Origin: Streptomyces sp. CC53
GTDB taxonomy: Bacteria > Actinomycetota > Actinomycetes > Streptomycetales > Streptomycetaceae
Direction: 5' to 3'
DNA length: 35,936 nt
Assembly: GCF_001865245.1 (NCBI RefSeq)
Contig: NZ_MKXB01000182.1
Span: 1-35,936 of the forward strand
Within the stretch, counting starts at the first letter, position 1. Every line of letters begins with the position of its first letter. Shown here piece by piece: positions 22,521-30,403 of the stretch. The notes below the pieces were generated by a model. That model was not told the DNA's origin. It did not search any database and worked only from the letters and a program-made list of their open reading frames with translations. Made by a program: the position numbers and the translations under genes.

Positions 22521-23261
22521 GTGATCAGCGCGCACGACCTTGCGCGGTCGCATCTCGTTGGGCGGGACATGAAGCTGATCACCGGGCCGGGCAGGCTGGA
22601 GGCGCTGGCGGAGGAGGCTGTCGTCGCGGCGTGCACGCTGGCCGACGCCACCGAACCGGCGCGGTGGAGCGTGGGCGCGGTGGAGGACGTGGCCGCCGCC
22701 CTCGAGGTCCTGGCCGGCGCGCTCGCCCAGCTCGATCCCGCGTGCGCGGAGATCCTCTCCGTCGTGCCGATCGCCGCATCCGCCGTCGTCGAGCGCGCCG
22801 AACAAGCCGGAGCCGGGACGAGCGAATCCGTCGGCCGCAGTACGGTGGCCGGGACGAGCGCGGCGCTGCGCCAGGCCCTCGCCGCTCACGGTTTGACCCG
22901 GCACCGTGTCCACCAGCTCGGTGCCGCGCTGGTCACCGTGACGCTGGACGCACCCGAGGCGCAGGCCCTGGCCGTGCTCCTCAGCCGACGCGACGCCCTC
23001 CCCCGGCAGGCACAGCCGGAGGACGATGACGGCTGGGGGTCCGGGCCAGCGGAGACCGCGGCCGCCGCACTCGCCGACGCCCTCCGCGCGCACGGCACCG
23101 GCGCGTACGCACGGGTCCTGACGTCCGGGCAGGTGAGCGCCGGGTTCACTTCCCAGGCTGCCCAGGCTGTCGCCGCGGCCCTCACCGCACGGTCCGGCGC
23201 CGCATCCCGCGGCAAGCGACGCGGGCTCGGCTCCGGCTTCAAAGGCATCGTCGCCCGGTAG
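22521..23261 (+). CDS. hypothetical Ala-rich helical protein, copy 2
   Basis: A 246-residue paralogue of the 17156 protein, near-identical in long stretches (EDVAAALEVLAGALAQLDP, then GTGAYARVLTSGQVSAG) with scattered substitutions throughout. The duplication begins about 30 bases before the GTG, including the tiny MERIADVIM frame that overlaps the start, and ends with the coding region. An ATG 48 bases inside is the alternative start. The divergence shows the duplication is not recent, and both copies are intact, so both are probably used. Confidence 0.7.
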   Translation: MISAHDLARSHLVGRDMKLITGPGRLEALAEEAVVAACTLADATEPARWSVGAVEDVAAALEVLAGALAQLDPACAEILSVVPIAASAVVERAEQAGAGTSESVGRSTVAGTSAALRQALAAHGLTRHRVHQLGAALVTVTLDAPEAQALAVLLSRRDALPRQAQPEDDDGWGSGPAETAAAALADALRAHGTGAYARVLTSGQVSAGFTSQAAQAVAAALTARSGAASRGKRRGLGSGFKGIVAR

Positions 23262-23404
23262 TCGGCACCGCCGCACTGGCCCCTCCTGCCGCGATACCGG
23301 AGACACCGCTCTGTCGCTGGGCAGAACGCCGGGGACGTGCTGGTCTCCCGGGCTGGGCAGGCGTCGGTTCCACGGGTGGGCGCGGCACGCCAAAACCTCT
23401 GGGC

Positions 23405-23440
23405 GGGGAGCCGTGCCGCTCGGGGTGGGCACGGCTCCCC
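23405..23440 (+). terminator. hairpin downstream of 22521 gene
   Basis: GGGGAGCCGTGCC pairs perfectly with GGCACGGCTCCCC (13-bp stem, 10-base loop), 143 bases after the stop. Confidence 0.65.
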
Positions 23441-23618
23441 AGGAGGCGGGCGCAACCCGCCCGGTCCTGCCAGCGGAGCACGGTCGCCCCTCCCTGTCTA
23501 CGGCCACGCCACCCTCCGCGCGATCGGCGCCGAGCATGTCGGCGGCTGGAGTCCCCCGTACGGGTTGTCTCCCCTCGATCGGCGAACCGGCCAGTCGGGC
23601 GGAGCCGTCGGTCGAGGC

Positions 23619-23828
23619 ATGGAGATCGATCAGCAGCGCATCGTCGAACCCGGGCTCGTCGTCTTGGACGTCGCCGCTGCGGACGAGGACACCGTCCGCG
23701 CGGTGATGGAGGTCCTTCAGAAGCAGTGGGCCACCTCCGGGATCACGCCGGTGTGGCGTACGCCGGGTGAGCCCGGCGTCAGGGCGCGGGTGTACGCCGA
23801 CGTACGCCGTCCCGGCACCGCGCGCTAG
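23619..23828 (+). CDS. DUF6207 family protein
   Basis: A 69-residue protein beginning MEIDQQRIVEPGLVVLDVAA, with QKQWATSGITPVW and a final GEPGVRARVYADVRRPG. This matches the small DUF6207 proteins that are abundant on Streptomyces chromosomes and plasmids. It has no membrane segment or Cys. Function of the family is unknown. No strong ribosome site is visible before ATG 23619. It stands alone between the duplicated gene and an IS scrap. Confidence 0.7.
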   Translation: MEIDQQRIVEPGLVVLDVAAADEDTVRAVMEVLQKQWATSGITPVWRTPGEPGVRARVYADVRRPGTAR

Positions 23829-23989
23829 CTGTTCTGTCCGGTAGTGGGAAGCCAGGTCTCGACCGAGGGTCTTGAACAGGTGAGGGCCTTCGGGTTCGGT
23901 GTGGATTGCGACGTCTACACCAACAGAAAGGCCCTCGCGCCCCACCGTAATCCGAGTGCCCCGGAGCGGGCCGGGCCGGCCACGGCGCC

Positions 23990-24150
23990 GACTGCTGCGG
24001 GTGCGGGGCGACAAGGCGTACTCCTCCGCGCGAACCGTGCCTACCTGCGCAGGCGCGGGATCAGGTGCGCGATCCCGGAACCAGCCGACCCGGTCCGCGA
24101 TCGAAAGTGTTGCGGCCGGGCCGGTGGTCGCCCGCCCGCCTTCGGCTCCC
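23990..24150 (+). pseudogene. IS5-family transposase remnant
   Basis: Fragments GDKAYSS (frame 1) and AYLRRRGIRCAIPEPADPVRDRK with GGRPPAF (frame 3) are adjacent pieces of an IS5-group DDE transposase joined by a frameshift. The rest of the element is missing. Nothing else codes convincingly between 23829 and 24566 apart from a candidate centromere site and two palindromes. Confidence 0.6.
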
Positions 24151-24248
24151 ACTCATCCTCCCCCAGGGCCAGGGGGCGGCAGGCTCTTGCCGGTCTCGGC
24201 ATCGACGGACCGGCCACAACACGGGACCGCGGGACCGTGATCGTTCTT

Positions 24249-24260
24249 GCACAATTGTGC
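24249..24260. promoter_or_regulatory. palindrome GCACAATTGTGC
   Basis: A perfect 12-bp palindrome, AT-centred in a GC-rich background, about 310 bases upstream of the 24567 gene. It could be a regulator site. No further support. Confidence 0.3.
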
Positions 24261-24400
24261 TGGAGCGGTCACGGCACGTACCTGGCTGAGCACAGCCGTC
24301 TCTTGGTCGACGGTGCGCTGGAGATCCCCCGCCGGACGACGGTCTCGGGGGCGTGGCGAATGCCGTCCCGCGAGCGCAAGACGACTTGGAGAGGGCTGGT

Positions 24401-24419
24401 TTCAAAACCGGGTTTTGGG
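24401..24419. other. candidate parS site A
   Basis: TTCAAAACCGGGTTTTGGG contains the 15-base dyad CAAAACCGGGTTTTG shared with sites at 25702-25722 and 27323-27341. All three lie within 3 kb around parAB. Confidence 0.65.
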
Positions 24420-24525
24420 TCGCGCGCGGCGCGACTCGGGCCCCTCCGCGGTGCTGGCTGGACCTTAGATCCCTGCGTGGGCGTGCCGTCCGGTGGCTTC
24501 TGGCCGTTGATGGGGGTATGGGAGC

Positions 24526-24539
24526 GGGAAGCGCTTCCC
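24526..24539. promoter_or_regulatory. palindrome GGGAAGCGCTTCCC upstream of 24567 gene
   Basis: A perfect 14-bp palindrome with a CG centre, 28 bases before the start codon. It has the form of LacI/GalR-family operators in Streptomyces. No such regulator is in the window; the HTH of the adjacent protein is another candidate. Confidence 0.4.
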
Positions 24540-24566
24540 TCATGGACTGAGAAGGGGTGCCTGCCT

Positions 24567-25295
24567 GTGTGGGAAGCACTGGTGGAGGAGTGGCCTGATG
24601 CCGCTCCGGTTCGTCAGCTCATTACGGCGTTGCGCGCGCAGGAGTACGACGTGTTCGAGAGCCGGGACCAGGCTGCGCGGGAGGCGGTCCGGTGGTCCTG
24701 GCCTCTCCTTCGGGTGACTCCCCACCTGAATGATGATCTTTGCGGCTTCCGCTCAGTGCATGCTGCGTACTCGTTGGCCTACTCGGTTCCCGTCCTGTGT
24801 CGGTACCCAGATGAGCTCTGTGTCTTGCCGGTTCACGATCTGGAGATGCTGCGCCGCGCATGTGCTCGTTGCTTCCCTCGTGATGGTGGGCAGGAAGGGG
24901 GGATTTCCGGGAGGCTGCCGGTTGCGTGGAAAGACGTCACTCCACCGCAGACCCTTCGGGCTGAGGCGGTGCCACCCGAGGAACTACATGAGCGGACCCA
25001 GCAGGCCGAGAGTTGGAGGATGCCTCCTCCCGAGCCGTACAGGTGGCGTGAGTTTTGTGATGACTTGTACGAGTGGGAGAAGGCGAATCCCGCCCCTGCG
25101 CTCAGTGCTGCGGAGGTCCTCGGAATGGCTGGAGTCGAGAGGTACGTGAAGCAGTGCGAGCTCGCGGCCATCGACGACCGGCTCCGTGTGCTGTTGCGGC
25201 AAGCTCACGAGGAAGGGCTCGGGCCGACCAGGCTGCAGGCCTTGTCTGGTGTCAGTAGGCGCACCATCCCAGGCTGGCTGCGCGCTGACGCTTGA
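24567..25295 (+). CDS. hypothetical protein with C-terminal HTH
   Basis: A 242-residue protein starting at GTG 24567 (GAAGGGG nine bases before). The first 140 residues hold a Trp-, Cys- and Arg-rich globular domain (ALVEEWPDAAPVRQLITALR, YDVFESRDQAAREAVRW, ARCFPRDG). The last 50 form a helix-turn-helix (LRQAHEEGLGPTRLQALSGV, then SRRTIPGWLRA), so it probably binds DNA. Base composition is visibly less GC-rich than its neighbours, suggesting separate acquisition. It lies convergent with parB across a strong terminator. Family not recognised. Confidence 0.6.
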   Translation: MWEALVEEWPDAAPVRQLITALRAQEYDVFESRDQAAREAVRWSWPLLRVTPHLNDDLCGFRSVHAAYSLAYSVPVLCRYPDELCVLPVHDLEMLRRACARCFPRDGGQEGGISGRLPVAWKDVTPPQTLRAEAVPPEELHERTQQAESWRMPPPEPYRWREFCDDLYEWEKANPAPALSAAEVLGMAGVERYVKQCELAAIDDRLRVLLRQAHEEGLGPTRLQALSGVSRRTIPGWLRADA

Positions 25296-25328
25296 GGTCA
25301 GTTCAGTCAGCCGCGTCAGGACATGGGG

Positions 25329-25364
25329 AAGCCCGCCTGCTCCCGGTGGGAGGCAGGCGGGCTT
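25329..25364. terminator. bidirectional terminator between 24567 gene and parB
   Basis: AAGCCCGCCTGC (25329-25340) pairs perfectly with GCAGGCGGGCTT (25353-25364), flanked by A and T runs, so it ends transcription in both directions. Confidence 0.85.
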
Positions 25365-25374
25365 CTTACGCGTG

Positions 25375-26478
25375 TCAGTCACGCACGAGCCCAGCGGCCA
25401 CCTGCTGGAGAATGCTGGCGAGCGACGCACGGTTCTGCGGGGGCAGGTCTCCCCGCAGATCTGCGATGACGGCCTCGAGTCCGCTGATGCGGCGGAAGTA
25501 GCGGAGCATGAACGCGCTTCGTTGCGTGGCATCAAGCCGGTCGAACGCCATGTCCATGAGAGCCTCTCCGTCGTGCCACGGCATGGCCGTCAGCATGCTT
25601 TCGGGGCCGGTCTCGTGGGGTCGGGGCTCTGGCACAACGACATCAGGACGGGCATGGGCAGGGGATTCGGCAGCGGGTGTTCCCCCGATGCTGTCGATCT
25701 CGTTCAAAACCGGGTTTTGAACCCGCGAGGGTGCGGGGGTGACGGCGCGCTTGCGAGGCGCCTTCGGTTCCTGGGCTTTGCGGAGCTCTTCGGCGGCGAG
25801 CGCCTTCTGCTGCTCGGGGTCCTGGACCTTGGCGATCTTCTCTGCCGTCTTCACCTTCAACTGCTTGGTGTCGACGGCATCACGGAGCTCGGGGGCGAGG
25901 TTCAGCAGCGCCAGGCGGTTGGACACGTACATCTGCGACTTGCCGATGCGCTCGGCGACCCTCTCCTGGGAACCGTGGCGTTCGAGCATCCGCTGCAGGA
26001 ACTCCGCCTCCTTGTAGGGCGGGATGTTCTTGCGGTGGATGTTCTCGATCACGACGGCTTCGTCGAGCTTGTCGTCGTCTTCGCTGCCGAGGCGGTCTCG
26101 GACCCGGATCTCGAACTTCGTCCAGCCGAGTTGCTTGGCGGCATGGAAGCGCCGGTTGCCGAGGATGATGACCCACTGCGCGTCGCCGACGGCCTGGCCG
26201 TGCTGGGGCTTGACGCGCAGGAACGCTTCGCGGGACATGGCGACGGCCGGCTGAAGCTGGCCGACTGACTTCATTGACTCCTTGAGCTCGCGGAAGTCAG
26301 GGTCGTCGTCCGAGTAGTCGGCGTGGGCTCGGGGGTTCTCCGGGTTGCCGACGAGCGTGTGCATGTAGACGGTCGTGGGAGGCGTCTGCGTCTTCGCGGG
26401 TTCTTCCGCGGAGGCTCCCTTGCTGCCGGGCTTGCTGGGTCCGTCGAGGAGGTCGGCCCAGGGCTTCTTCGTCGCCAT
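25375..26478 (-). CDS. parB: ParB-family partition protein
   Basis: A 367-residue ParB/RepB/Spo0J protein. The N-terminal CTP-binding domain has HADYSDDDPDFRELKESMKS, ILGNRRFHAAKQLGW and EAVVIENIHRKNIPP. A central HTH (GSQERVAERIGKSQMYVSNRL) recognises the centromere, and the C-terminus is a dimerisation region. Its ATG shares one base with the parA stop (TGATG), so the two are coupled. A candidate parS site lies inside the gene (25702-25722). It is not the host chromosomal ParB, whose Streptomyces site is the unrelated GTTTCACGTGAAAC. It serves this replicon's segregation. Confidence 0.88.
   Translation of the reverse strand: MATKKPWADLLDGPSKPGSKGASAEEPAKTQTPPTTVYMHTLVGNPENPRAHADYSDDDPDFRELKESMKSVGQLQPAVAMSREAFLRVKPQHGQAVGDAQWVIILGNRRFHAAKQLGWTKFEIRVRDRLGSEDDDKLDEAVVIENIHRKNIPPYKEAEFLQRMLERHGSQERVAERIGKSQMYVSNRLALLNLAPELRDAVDTKQLKVKTAEKIAKVQDPEQQKALAAEELRKAQEPKAPRKRAVTPAPSRVQNPVLNEIDSIGGTPAAESPAHARPDVVVPEPRPHETGPESMLTAMPWHDGEALMDMAFDRLDATQRSAFMLRYFRRISGLEAVIADLRGDLPPQNRASLASILQQVAAGLVRD
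25702..25722. other. candidate parS site B, within parB
   Basis: A perfect 21-base odd palindrome centred on G25712 and containing TTCAAAACCGGGTTTTGAA. It is the best match of the three sites and lies inside the parB coding sequence. Confidence 0.7.
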
Positions 26479-27212
26479 CAGCGGGCCCCCTTCTTGCCGG
26501 CTCCCAGTTCAAGTGCGAGCTGGTAGAAGTCTTCGCGGGCCTCCATGGCGACCCGGTTCTTCTTGTACTGGGTCACGACGGTGCCTTCGAGTGCTGCCCG
26601 GGTGTGAACCTTGTAGTGGCGTACGACCGTGTTGGCCAGGTTCCAGCCCTGGGCTCGCACGAAGTCCTTGGTCTGCTCGAGGTCGGCCTCGCCGTCGCGT
26701 GGGTCCCAGTTGTTGATGACGACGAGGTAGGGGATGCCGAGCGGCTTGACCACTTCTTCGATGGTGTCGCGGGTCGGCATGAACCCGAGCGGCTCGGGTT
26801 CGACGGGCACGATGATGTCGTCGGCGTTGGCCAGCACAGCACGCATGGCGTCGGCTGCGGTGCTCTTTCCGAACGGATCGCCGGCCTCCTCCTTCTCGTC
26901 CTCGGGAAGGTCCATCCAGCCGGGGGTGTCGATGAAGGCGTGCTTGATCTTGCGGGACTTCTTCAGAGCGGAGAACAGTTCCAGATCGTCCTTGGAGTTG
27001 ATCTGCTCGAAGGAGAAGGGCAGGTCGTGGCCTACCCGCTCCGACCACCAGGTGGTCGATCCTTGGGGGTCGGCGGAGACGGCGGCCACATAGTGAGGGT
27101 CACCCTCAGGGGCTGCGCCGAGGACGTGGGCGGTGATTGCCGCGGTGTTGACGGTGAGAGTCGACTTCCCGACCCCACCCTTGCGGTTGATGAGCGCGGT
27201 GATCCGTGCCAT
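26478..27212 (-). CDS. parA: ParA-family partition ATPase
   Basis: A 244-residue ParA/MinD-type ATPase. The deviant Walker A is RKGGVGKST near the N-terminus, followed by DPQGSTTWW (Walker A') and HAFIDTPGWMD (Walker B). Signature residues end with NNWDPRDG. It lacks an N-terminal HTH, so it is a type Ib-like short ParA. ATG 27212 is preceded by AGGAGC at nine bases. With ParB and the CAAAACCGGGTTTTG sites it forms a complete segregation module. The upstream 330 bases (27213-27540) hold a parS-like site and presumably the promoter. Confidence 0.88.
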   Translation of the reverse strand: MARITALINRKGGVGKSTLTVNTAAITAHVLGAAPEGDPHYVAAVSADPQGSTTWWSERVGHDLPFSFEQINSKDDLELFSALKKSRKIKHAFIDTPGWMDLPEDEKEEAGDPFGKSTAADAMRAVLANADDIIVPVEPEPLGFMPTRDTIEEVVKPLGIPYLVVINNWDPRDGEADLEQTKDFVRAQGWNLANTVVRHYKVHTRAALEGTVVTQYKKNRVAMEAREDFYQLALELGAGKKGAR

Positions 27213-27322
27213 GGGTGGTGCTCCTGATACTCCGTATGCTTCCCAGCCGGGTCGGCTGGTACTAGCGGACCGGGACAGGATGCCACGTGCCGGCTGTCTG
27301 GGAAGCACCGCGGCGCGTCGGA

Positions 27323-27341
27323 TTCAAAACCGGGTTTTGGA
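27323..27341. other. candidate parS site C, upstream of parA
   Basis: TTCAAAACCGGGTTTTGGA, containing the same 15-base dyad as sites A and B, about 110 bases upstream of the parA start. Suitable for both centromere function and autoregulation. Confidence 0.7.
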
Positions 27342-27540
27342 CTGGCGGCTCGCCGTTCCTCATTGCGTCCGCCGACGGCCGGTCCGTCGTCACGTCTCGT
27401 CGTCCGGATACCGCTGACCGGGGGCTGCTGTTCGCGAAATGGGCAGGCCCAGGGAAGGGGGACGCCGTCGCTGGCGCGGCGCGGAACAGGTCGAGGCCGC
27501 CTCGCCGGAAAGACGGGGACGGCGCTCAAGGTGGCGGGTG

Positions 27541-27723
27541 CTACTGACTGGGGGTGTGGGCGACTACGAGGAACTGGTCACTGCTGAGGTCCATCACGAC
27601 GTGGGTGGCGATGCCCTGATCGCGCTGGGCGGCGGCGTCTTCGTCGGCGGGCCAGGAACCGCGGGGGTGGCCGGCAGGGAACCTCTCCAGGACGGTGCGC
27701 TGTGCGGGGACGGTGGTCCTCAT
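27541..27723 (-). CDS. small hypothetical protein, operon gene 3
   Basis: A 60-residue protein (MRTTVPAQRTVLERFPAGHP, ending FLVVAHTPSQ). Its ATG overlaps the stop of the preceding gene (ATGA), which is the main support for it being real. No motif recognised. It is the last gene of a three-gene overlapping operon read toward parA. Confidence 0.6.
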   Translation of the reverse strand: MRTTVPAQRTVLERFPAGHPRGSWPADEDAAAQRDQGIATHVVMDLSSDQFLVVAHTPSQ

Positions 27724-28196
27724 CGCCCGCCGCCGTCTTCGTATGCGTCGATCAGCGGGCCGATGAGGTCGGCACTCGCCGCCTCGCCGACCCACTCACC
27801 GGACGCGAGGAATACGGGCACGGCGTCGCGGTCGGCGTTGAAGATCACGACGTACGGTCCGTACCGGTCGAAGACCAGCTCGCGAGGCACCGGGATCGGC
27901 GCGGCGGCCAGGACCTTCAGCGCGTCGACCGTGAGCCGGGCGGGCCCGGCGGGGTCGTCGGGCTGGACCAGGGTGCCGGTGACGCGCAGCAGGTCACCGA
28001 GCTCGATTCCGGTCAGGAGCAGCTCGGTGATGCGGGGGTCGCCGGTCGAGCAGACGAGGACCATGTCCGGGGCATCCGGGCTGGCGGTGTCCGCGTCAGC
28101 GGGTCGGACGATCAGTTCGAAGGCGACGGTGCCGCTCGGTCCGGGAGCAGGGAGGGCGTCGACGTAGCCGTCGACGGCGAGGTGTTTGGTGTCCAT
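27720..28196 (-). CDS. hypothetical beta-rich protein, operon gene 2
   Basis: A 158-residue protein rich in Val, Asp and Pro, with alternating strands (VAFELIVRPADAD, GDLLRVTGTLVQPDD, GPYVVIFNADRDAVPVFLAS). The middle part (LGDLLRVTGTLVQ) is OB-fold-like, so nucleic-acid binding is possible. The start shares one base with the stop of gene 1, and its end overlaps gene 3. Family not recognised. It is probably a plasmid maintenance or single-strand-binding type protein; this is a guess from fold pattern only. Confidence 0.65.
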   Translation of the reverse strand: MDTKHLAVDGYVDALPAPGPSGTVAFELIVRPADADTASPDAPDMVLVCSTGDPRITELLLTGIELGDLLRVTGTLVQPDDPAGPARLTVDALKVLAAAPIPVPRELVFDRYGPYVVIFNADRDAVPVFLASGEWVGEAASADLIGPLIDAYEDGGGR

Positions 28197-28399
28197 CAGC
28201 TGGCCTCCGCCAGAGTCTCGGTGGAGCGAGGGGAGCGAGGTCGGGTGGTGCGCTGCGCGAGGACCAGGAGCTCGCGGTTGCGCTGGCGCTGTGCGTCGGT
28301 GAGCGGGCGGGCCTTCGCGCCGCGGCGGCGCCAGAGCGGCGAGGCCGGCGGCTCCGGGTACGCGAGGGCGGTGTCGACGTCGTGCTGGGTGCTGCTCAT
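28196..28399 (-). CDS. small basic hypothetical protein, operon gene 1
   Basis: A 67-residue Arg-rich protein (LWRRRGAKARPLTDAQRQRN, then RTTRPRSPRSTETLAEAS). Its stop overlaps the start of gene 2 by one base (TGATG), supporting an operon. Likely nucleic-acid binding by composition. It begins at ATG 28399 with GGAGG upstream. Confidence 0.6.
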   Translation of the reverse strand: MSSTQHDVDTALAYPEPPASPLWRRRGAKARPLTDAQRQRNRELLVLAQRTTRPRSPRSTETLAEAS

Positions 28400-28424
28400 G
28401 GGGGGCCTCCGTCTGGAGGAGAGG

Positions 28425-28536
28425 TCAGGCCCAGAGCTCCGCGTAGACCTTTGAGCGGGCTCTTTGGCGTGGGACCTCAGCGGGGTGGTGGTGCCGCACA
28501 GCACGCACGGGGCGGGCGGCCCCAAGTGCGAGGAGT
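28425..28536 (-). pseudogene. remnant of a small CxxC protein
   Basis: Reads SSHLGPPAPCVLCGTTTPLR and SHAKEPA in one frame, then KVYAELWA-stop in another. This looks like a short zinc-knuckle protein broken by a single-base loss. It has no start codon, and a hairpin lies where the N-terminus should be. Weakly supported. Confidence 0.3.
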
Positions 28537-28565
28537 GGCGCCGGTTCAGGAACTGAACCGGCGCC
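28537..28565. terminator. strong hairpin terminator
   Basis: GGCGCCGGTTCAG, then GAA, then its exact complement: a 13-bp stem with a three-base loop, downstream of the minus-strand gene ending at 28618. Confidence 0.75.
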
Positions 28566-28617
28566 GCGGGCTGCTCCGGTTGTGCGGGCACCGCAGGCAG
28601 GTGGCGGCGCCGGGTGG

Positions 28618-28845
28618 TCACGGCCGCAGGTGCGGGAGCTGCTGGAGGACCTGGTCGACCAGATCCTCGGTGGGCCGCCAGGGGCCGAGCTGCCCGCGCG
28701 CCGGGATCGGCAGGGCGAGGGCCTGGACGTCGCCGAGTTCCAGATGCCACGCCCCGGGCTGCGCCCACTCGGTGCAGGGCGGGGACCCCGGGGAATTGCA
28801 TTCGATGCGTGAACCTGAGCTGTCCGAGCTGGGGATCTGCGGCAT
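28618..28845 (-). CDS. small hypothetical protein
   Basis: A 75-residue protein (MPQIPSSDSSGSRIECNSPG, then TEWAQPGAWHLELGDVQALAL and TEDLVDQVLQQLPHLRP). AGGAGG lies seven bases before this ATG; an ATG two codons earlier is too close. One ECNSPG Cys and a second in PPCTEW could bind metal. It is divergent from the second trio. No family recognised, but the good ribosome site and the downstream terminator argue for a real gene. Confidence 0.55.
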   Translation of the reverse strand: MPQIPSSDSSGSRIECNSPGSPPCTEWAQPGAWHLELGDVQALALPIPARGQLGPWRPTEDLVDQVLQQLPHLRP

Positions 28846-28908
28846 CAACATGCCTCCTGGTGGGGAGCGAAGCGGGCTTTCGACCTGCACTCTTGCTGTG
28901 GATCAGTC

Positions 28909-28917
28909 GCCTGATGC
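28909..28917 (+). repeat. possible left inverted repeat of trio 2
   Basis: GCCTGATGC lies just before the second trio and pairs with GCATCAGGC at 32907-32915, five bases after the trio's last stop. Short, so chance is possible. Confidence 0.35.
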
Positions 28918-28948
28918 ATGATTCGTGCACCCTGAGGAAGAGGGCTGC

Positions 28949-30052
28949 GTGACGACGACGGACTTGAGCGAGGGCTCTGCCCGGCTGGTGTTGCTGAACG
29001 GCGTGACGCTGCTGCATCCCGAAGACGCCGTGTTCGAAGCGATGTTGGAAGGCTGGACGCGGCAGCAGCGTGGAGGCCGGCGCCTGCAGGCGAAGACGAT
29101 CAGTGACCGTCTGCGCGTGGTGCGTCAATTCAACGACTTCGCCGGGGCACACCCGTGGAACTGGTCGGCCGCAGCGATGGACGAGTGGACGACGCACCTG
29201 ATCGCGGAACTTCACCGTGCGGAGTCGACGATCCGCGGCTACCAGACCGCTGTTCGGCAGTTCTGCGACTACATCACCTCGCCGCACTACCAGTGGCCCC
29301 AGGAGTGCGAACGGCGCTTCGGCACCCACCCGGTGCAGATCTGCCACGAGTGGAACACCGCCGCACACCTTGTTGACTACGAGGGGAAGGCGGGCCGCCG
29401 GCCGATGACCCGGGAGGAGATCCAGCTTCTCCTCGACTACGCCGACGATCAGGTCGACCGCGCTATCAGACTCGGCCGCAAAGGGGCGCTGGCCACGTAT
29501 CGGGATGCCACCGTGTTCAAGGTCATCTACGGCTGGGGGCTGCGGTGCACCGAGGCGTCGAAGCTGGATCTCAACGACTGGTACCGCAATCCGAAGGCGC
29601 CGGAGCTGGGCCGGTTCGGATCGCTTCACGTCCGCTACGGCAAGCGGTCCAAGGGCTCTGCGCCCCGCCGTCGGACCGTCCTGAGCGTGATGCCCTGGGC
29701 CGTGGAAGCGGTAGACGACTACGTCACGAACATCCGGCCCCGCTACCGTGCCAGGTCCGGGGCGGCCCTGTGGCCCACCGAGCGCGGTGGCCGGCTCCAG
29801 AGCCGGGAGATCGAGGACCGCTTCGCGGAGTACCGCGAAGCCCTTGGGCTGGACTCCGATCTTGTGCCGCACTGTCTGCGGCACAGCCATGTCACTCATC
29901 AGATTGAGGACGGCGCCGACCCGGCGTTCGTCCAACGGCAGGTCGGTCACCGCTACGCCTCGACGACGGCGCTCTACACCGGGGTGAGCGGGGACTTCAT
30001 GAACACGATGATGCGCAAGGTCTTGGACAAGGCCCTGCACCGGGAGCAGTAG
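28949..30052 (+). CDS. tyrosine recombinase, first gene of trio 2
   Basis: A 367-residue integrase-family recombinase. It has Arg I in GWGLRCTEASKLDLNDW, the H-x-x-R box in VPHCLRHSHVTHQI, a His in QVGHRYASTTA and the Tyr in TALYTGVSG. The core-binding domain includes TISDRLRVVRQFNDFAG. GTG 28949 is preferred because AGGAAGAGG lies just upstream; a GTG at 28925 is the alternative. All catalytic residues are present. It is homologous in layout to the trio 1 recombinase (382 residues), but the sequences clearly differ, so they are different lineages of one element family. Confidence 0.85.
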   Translation: MTTTDLSEGSARLVLLNGVTLLHPEDAVFEAMLEGWTRQQRGGRRLQAKTISDRLRVVRQFNDFAGAHPWNWSAAAMDEWTTHLIAELHRAESTIRGYQTAVRQFCDYITSPHYQWPQECERRFGTHPVQICHEWNTAAHLVDYEGKAGRRPMTREEIQLLLDYADDQVDRAIRLGRKGALATYRDATVFKVIYGWGLRCTEASKLDLNDWYRNPKAPELGRFGSLHVRYGKRSKGSAPRRRTVLSVMPWAVEAVDDYVTNIRPRYRARSGAALWPTERGGRLQSREIEDRFAEYREALGLDSDLVPHCLRHSHVTHQIEDGADPAFVQRQVGHRYASTTALYTGVSGDFMNTMMRKVLDKALHREQ

Positions 30053-30061
30053 GGAGACGAC

Positions 30062-30400
30062 GTGACGACGAAACTGGACTACCGGTGGCATCTGCGGGAG
30101 GTCATGGCAACCCGCGGCATGTTTTCCACCACCGATCTGCGGCCCCTGCTGGCTGAACGCGGAATCGACCTGTCAGCCAGCCAGATCTACCGGCTGGTGG
30201 TGGAGCGTCCGGAACGGCTGAGCCTGACCACGCTGATGGCGCTGCTCGACATCCTCCAGTGCCGCATGGAGGACCTGATCGAACCGGTGGCCGCCCGGGC
30301 CTCGGGCAGGAAGGCGGCAGCGGCAGGAGGCGACAGCACGGCTGCCGGGGTCGGCGAGTACCGGCCCAAGCGGGCCCGTATCACGCCCGCGGGGGAGTAG
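30062..30400 (+). CDS. small XRE-like HTH protein, middle gene of trio 2
   Basis: A 112-residue protein with an N-terminal HTH domain (YRWHLREVMATRGMFSTTDL, SASQIYRLVVERPERLSL, MALLDILQCRMEDLIEP) of the same YozG/HTH_26-like type as the trio 1 middle protein, and a basic low-complexity tail (RPKRARITPAG). GTG start, GGGAGA ten bases before. It is followed after three bases by the large zinc-ribbon gene. Probably a DNA-binding accessory of the recombinase. Confidence 0.75.
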   Translation: MTTKLDYRWHLREVMATRGMFSTTDLRPLLAERGIDLSASQIYRLVVERPERLSLTTLMALLDILQCRMEDLIEPVAARASGRKAAAAGGDSTAAGVGEYRPKRARITPAGE

Positions 30401-30403
30401 CGC

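Noticed and set aside
22404..24152. A 582-residue minus-strand protein
   Set aside because: It is antisense to the duplicated helical gene, the DUF6207 gene and an IS remnant, with no motif of its own.
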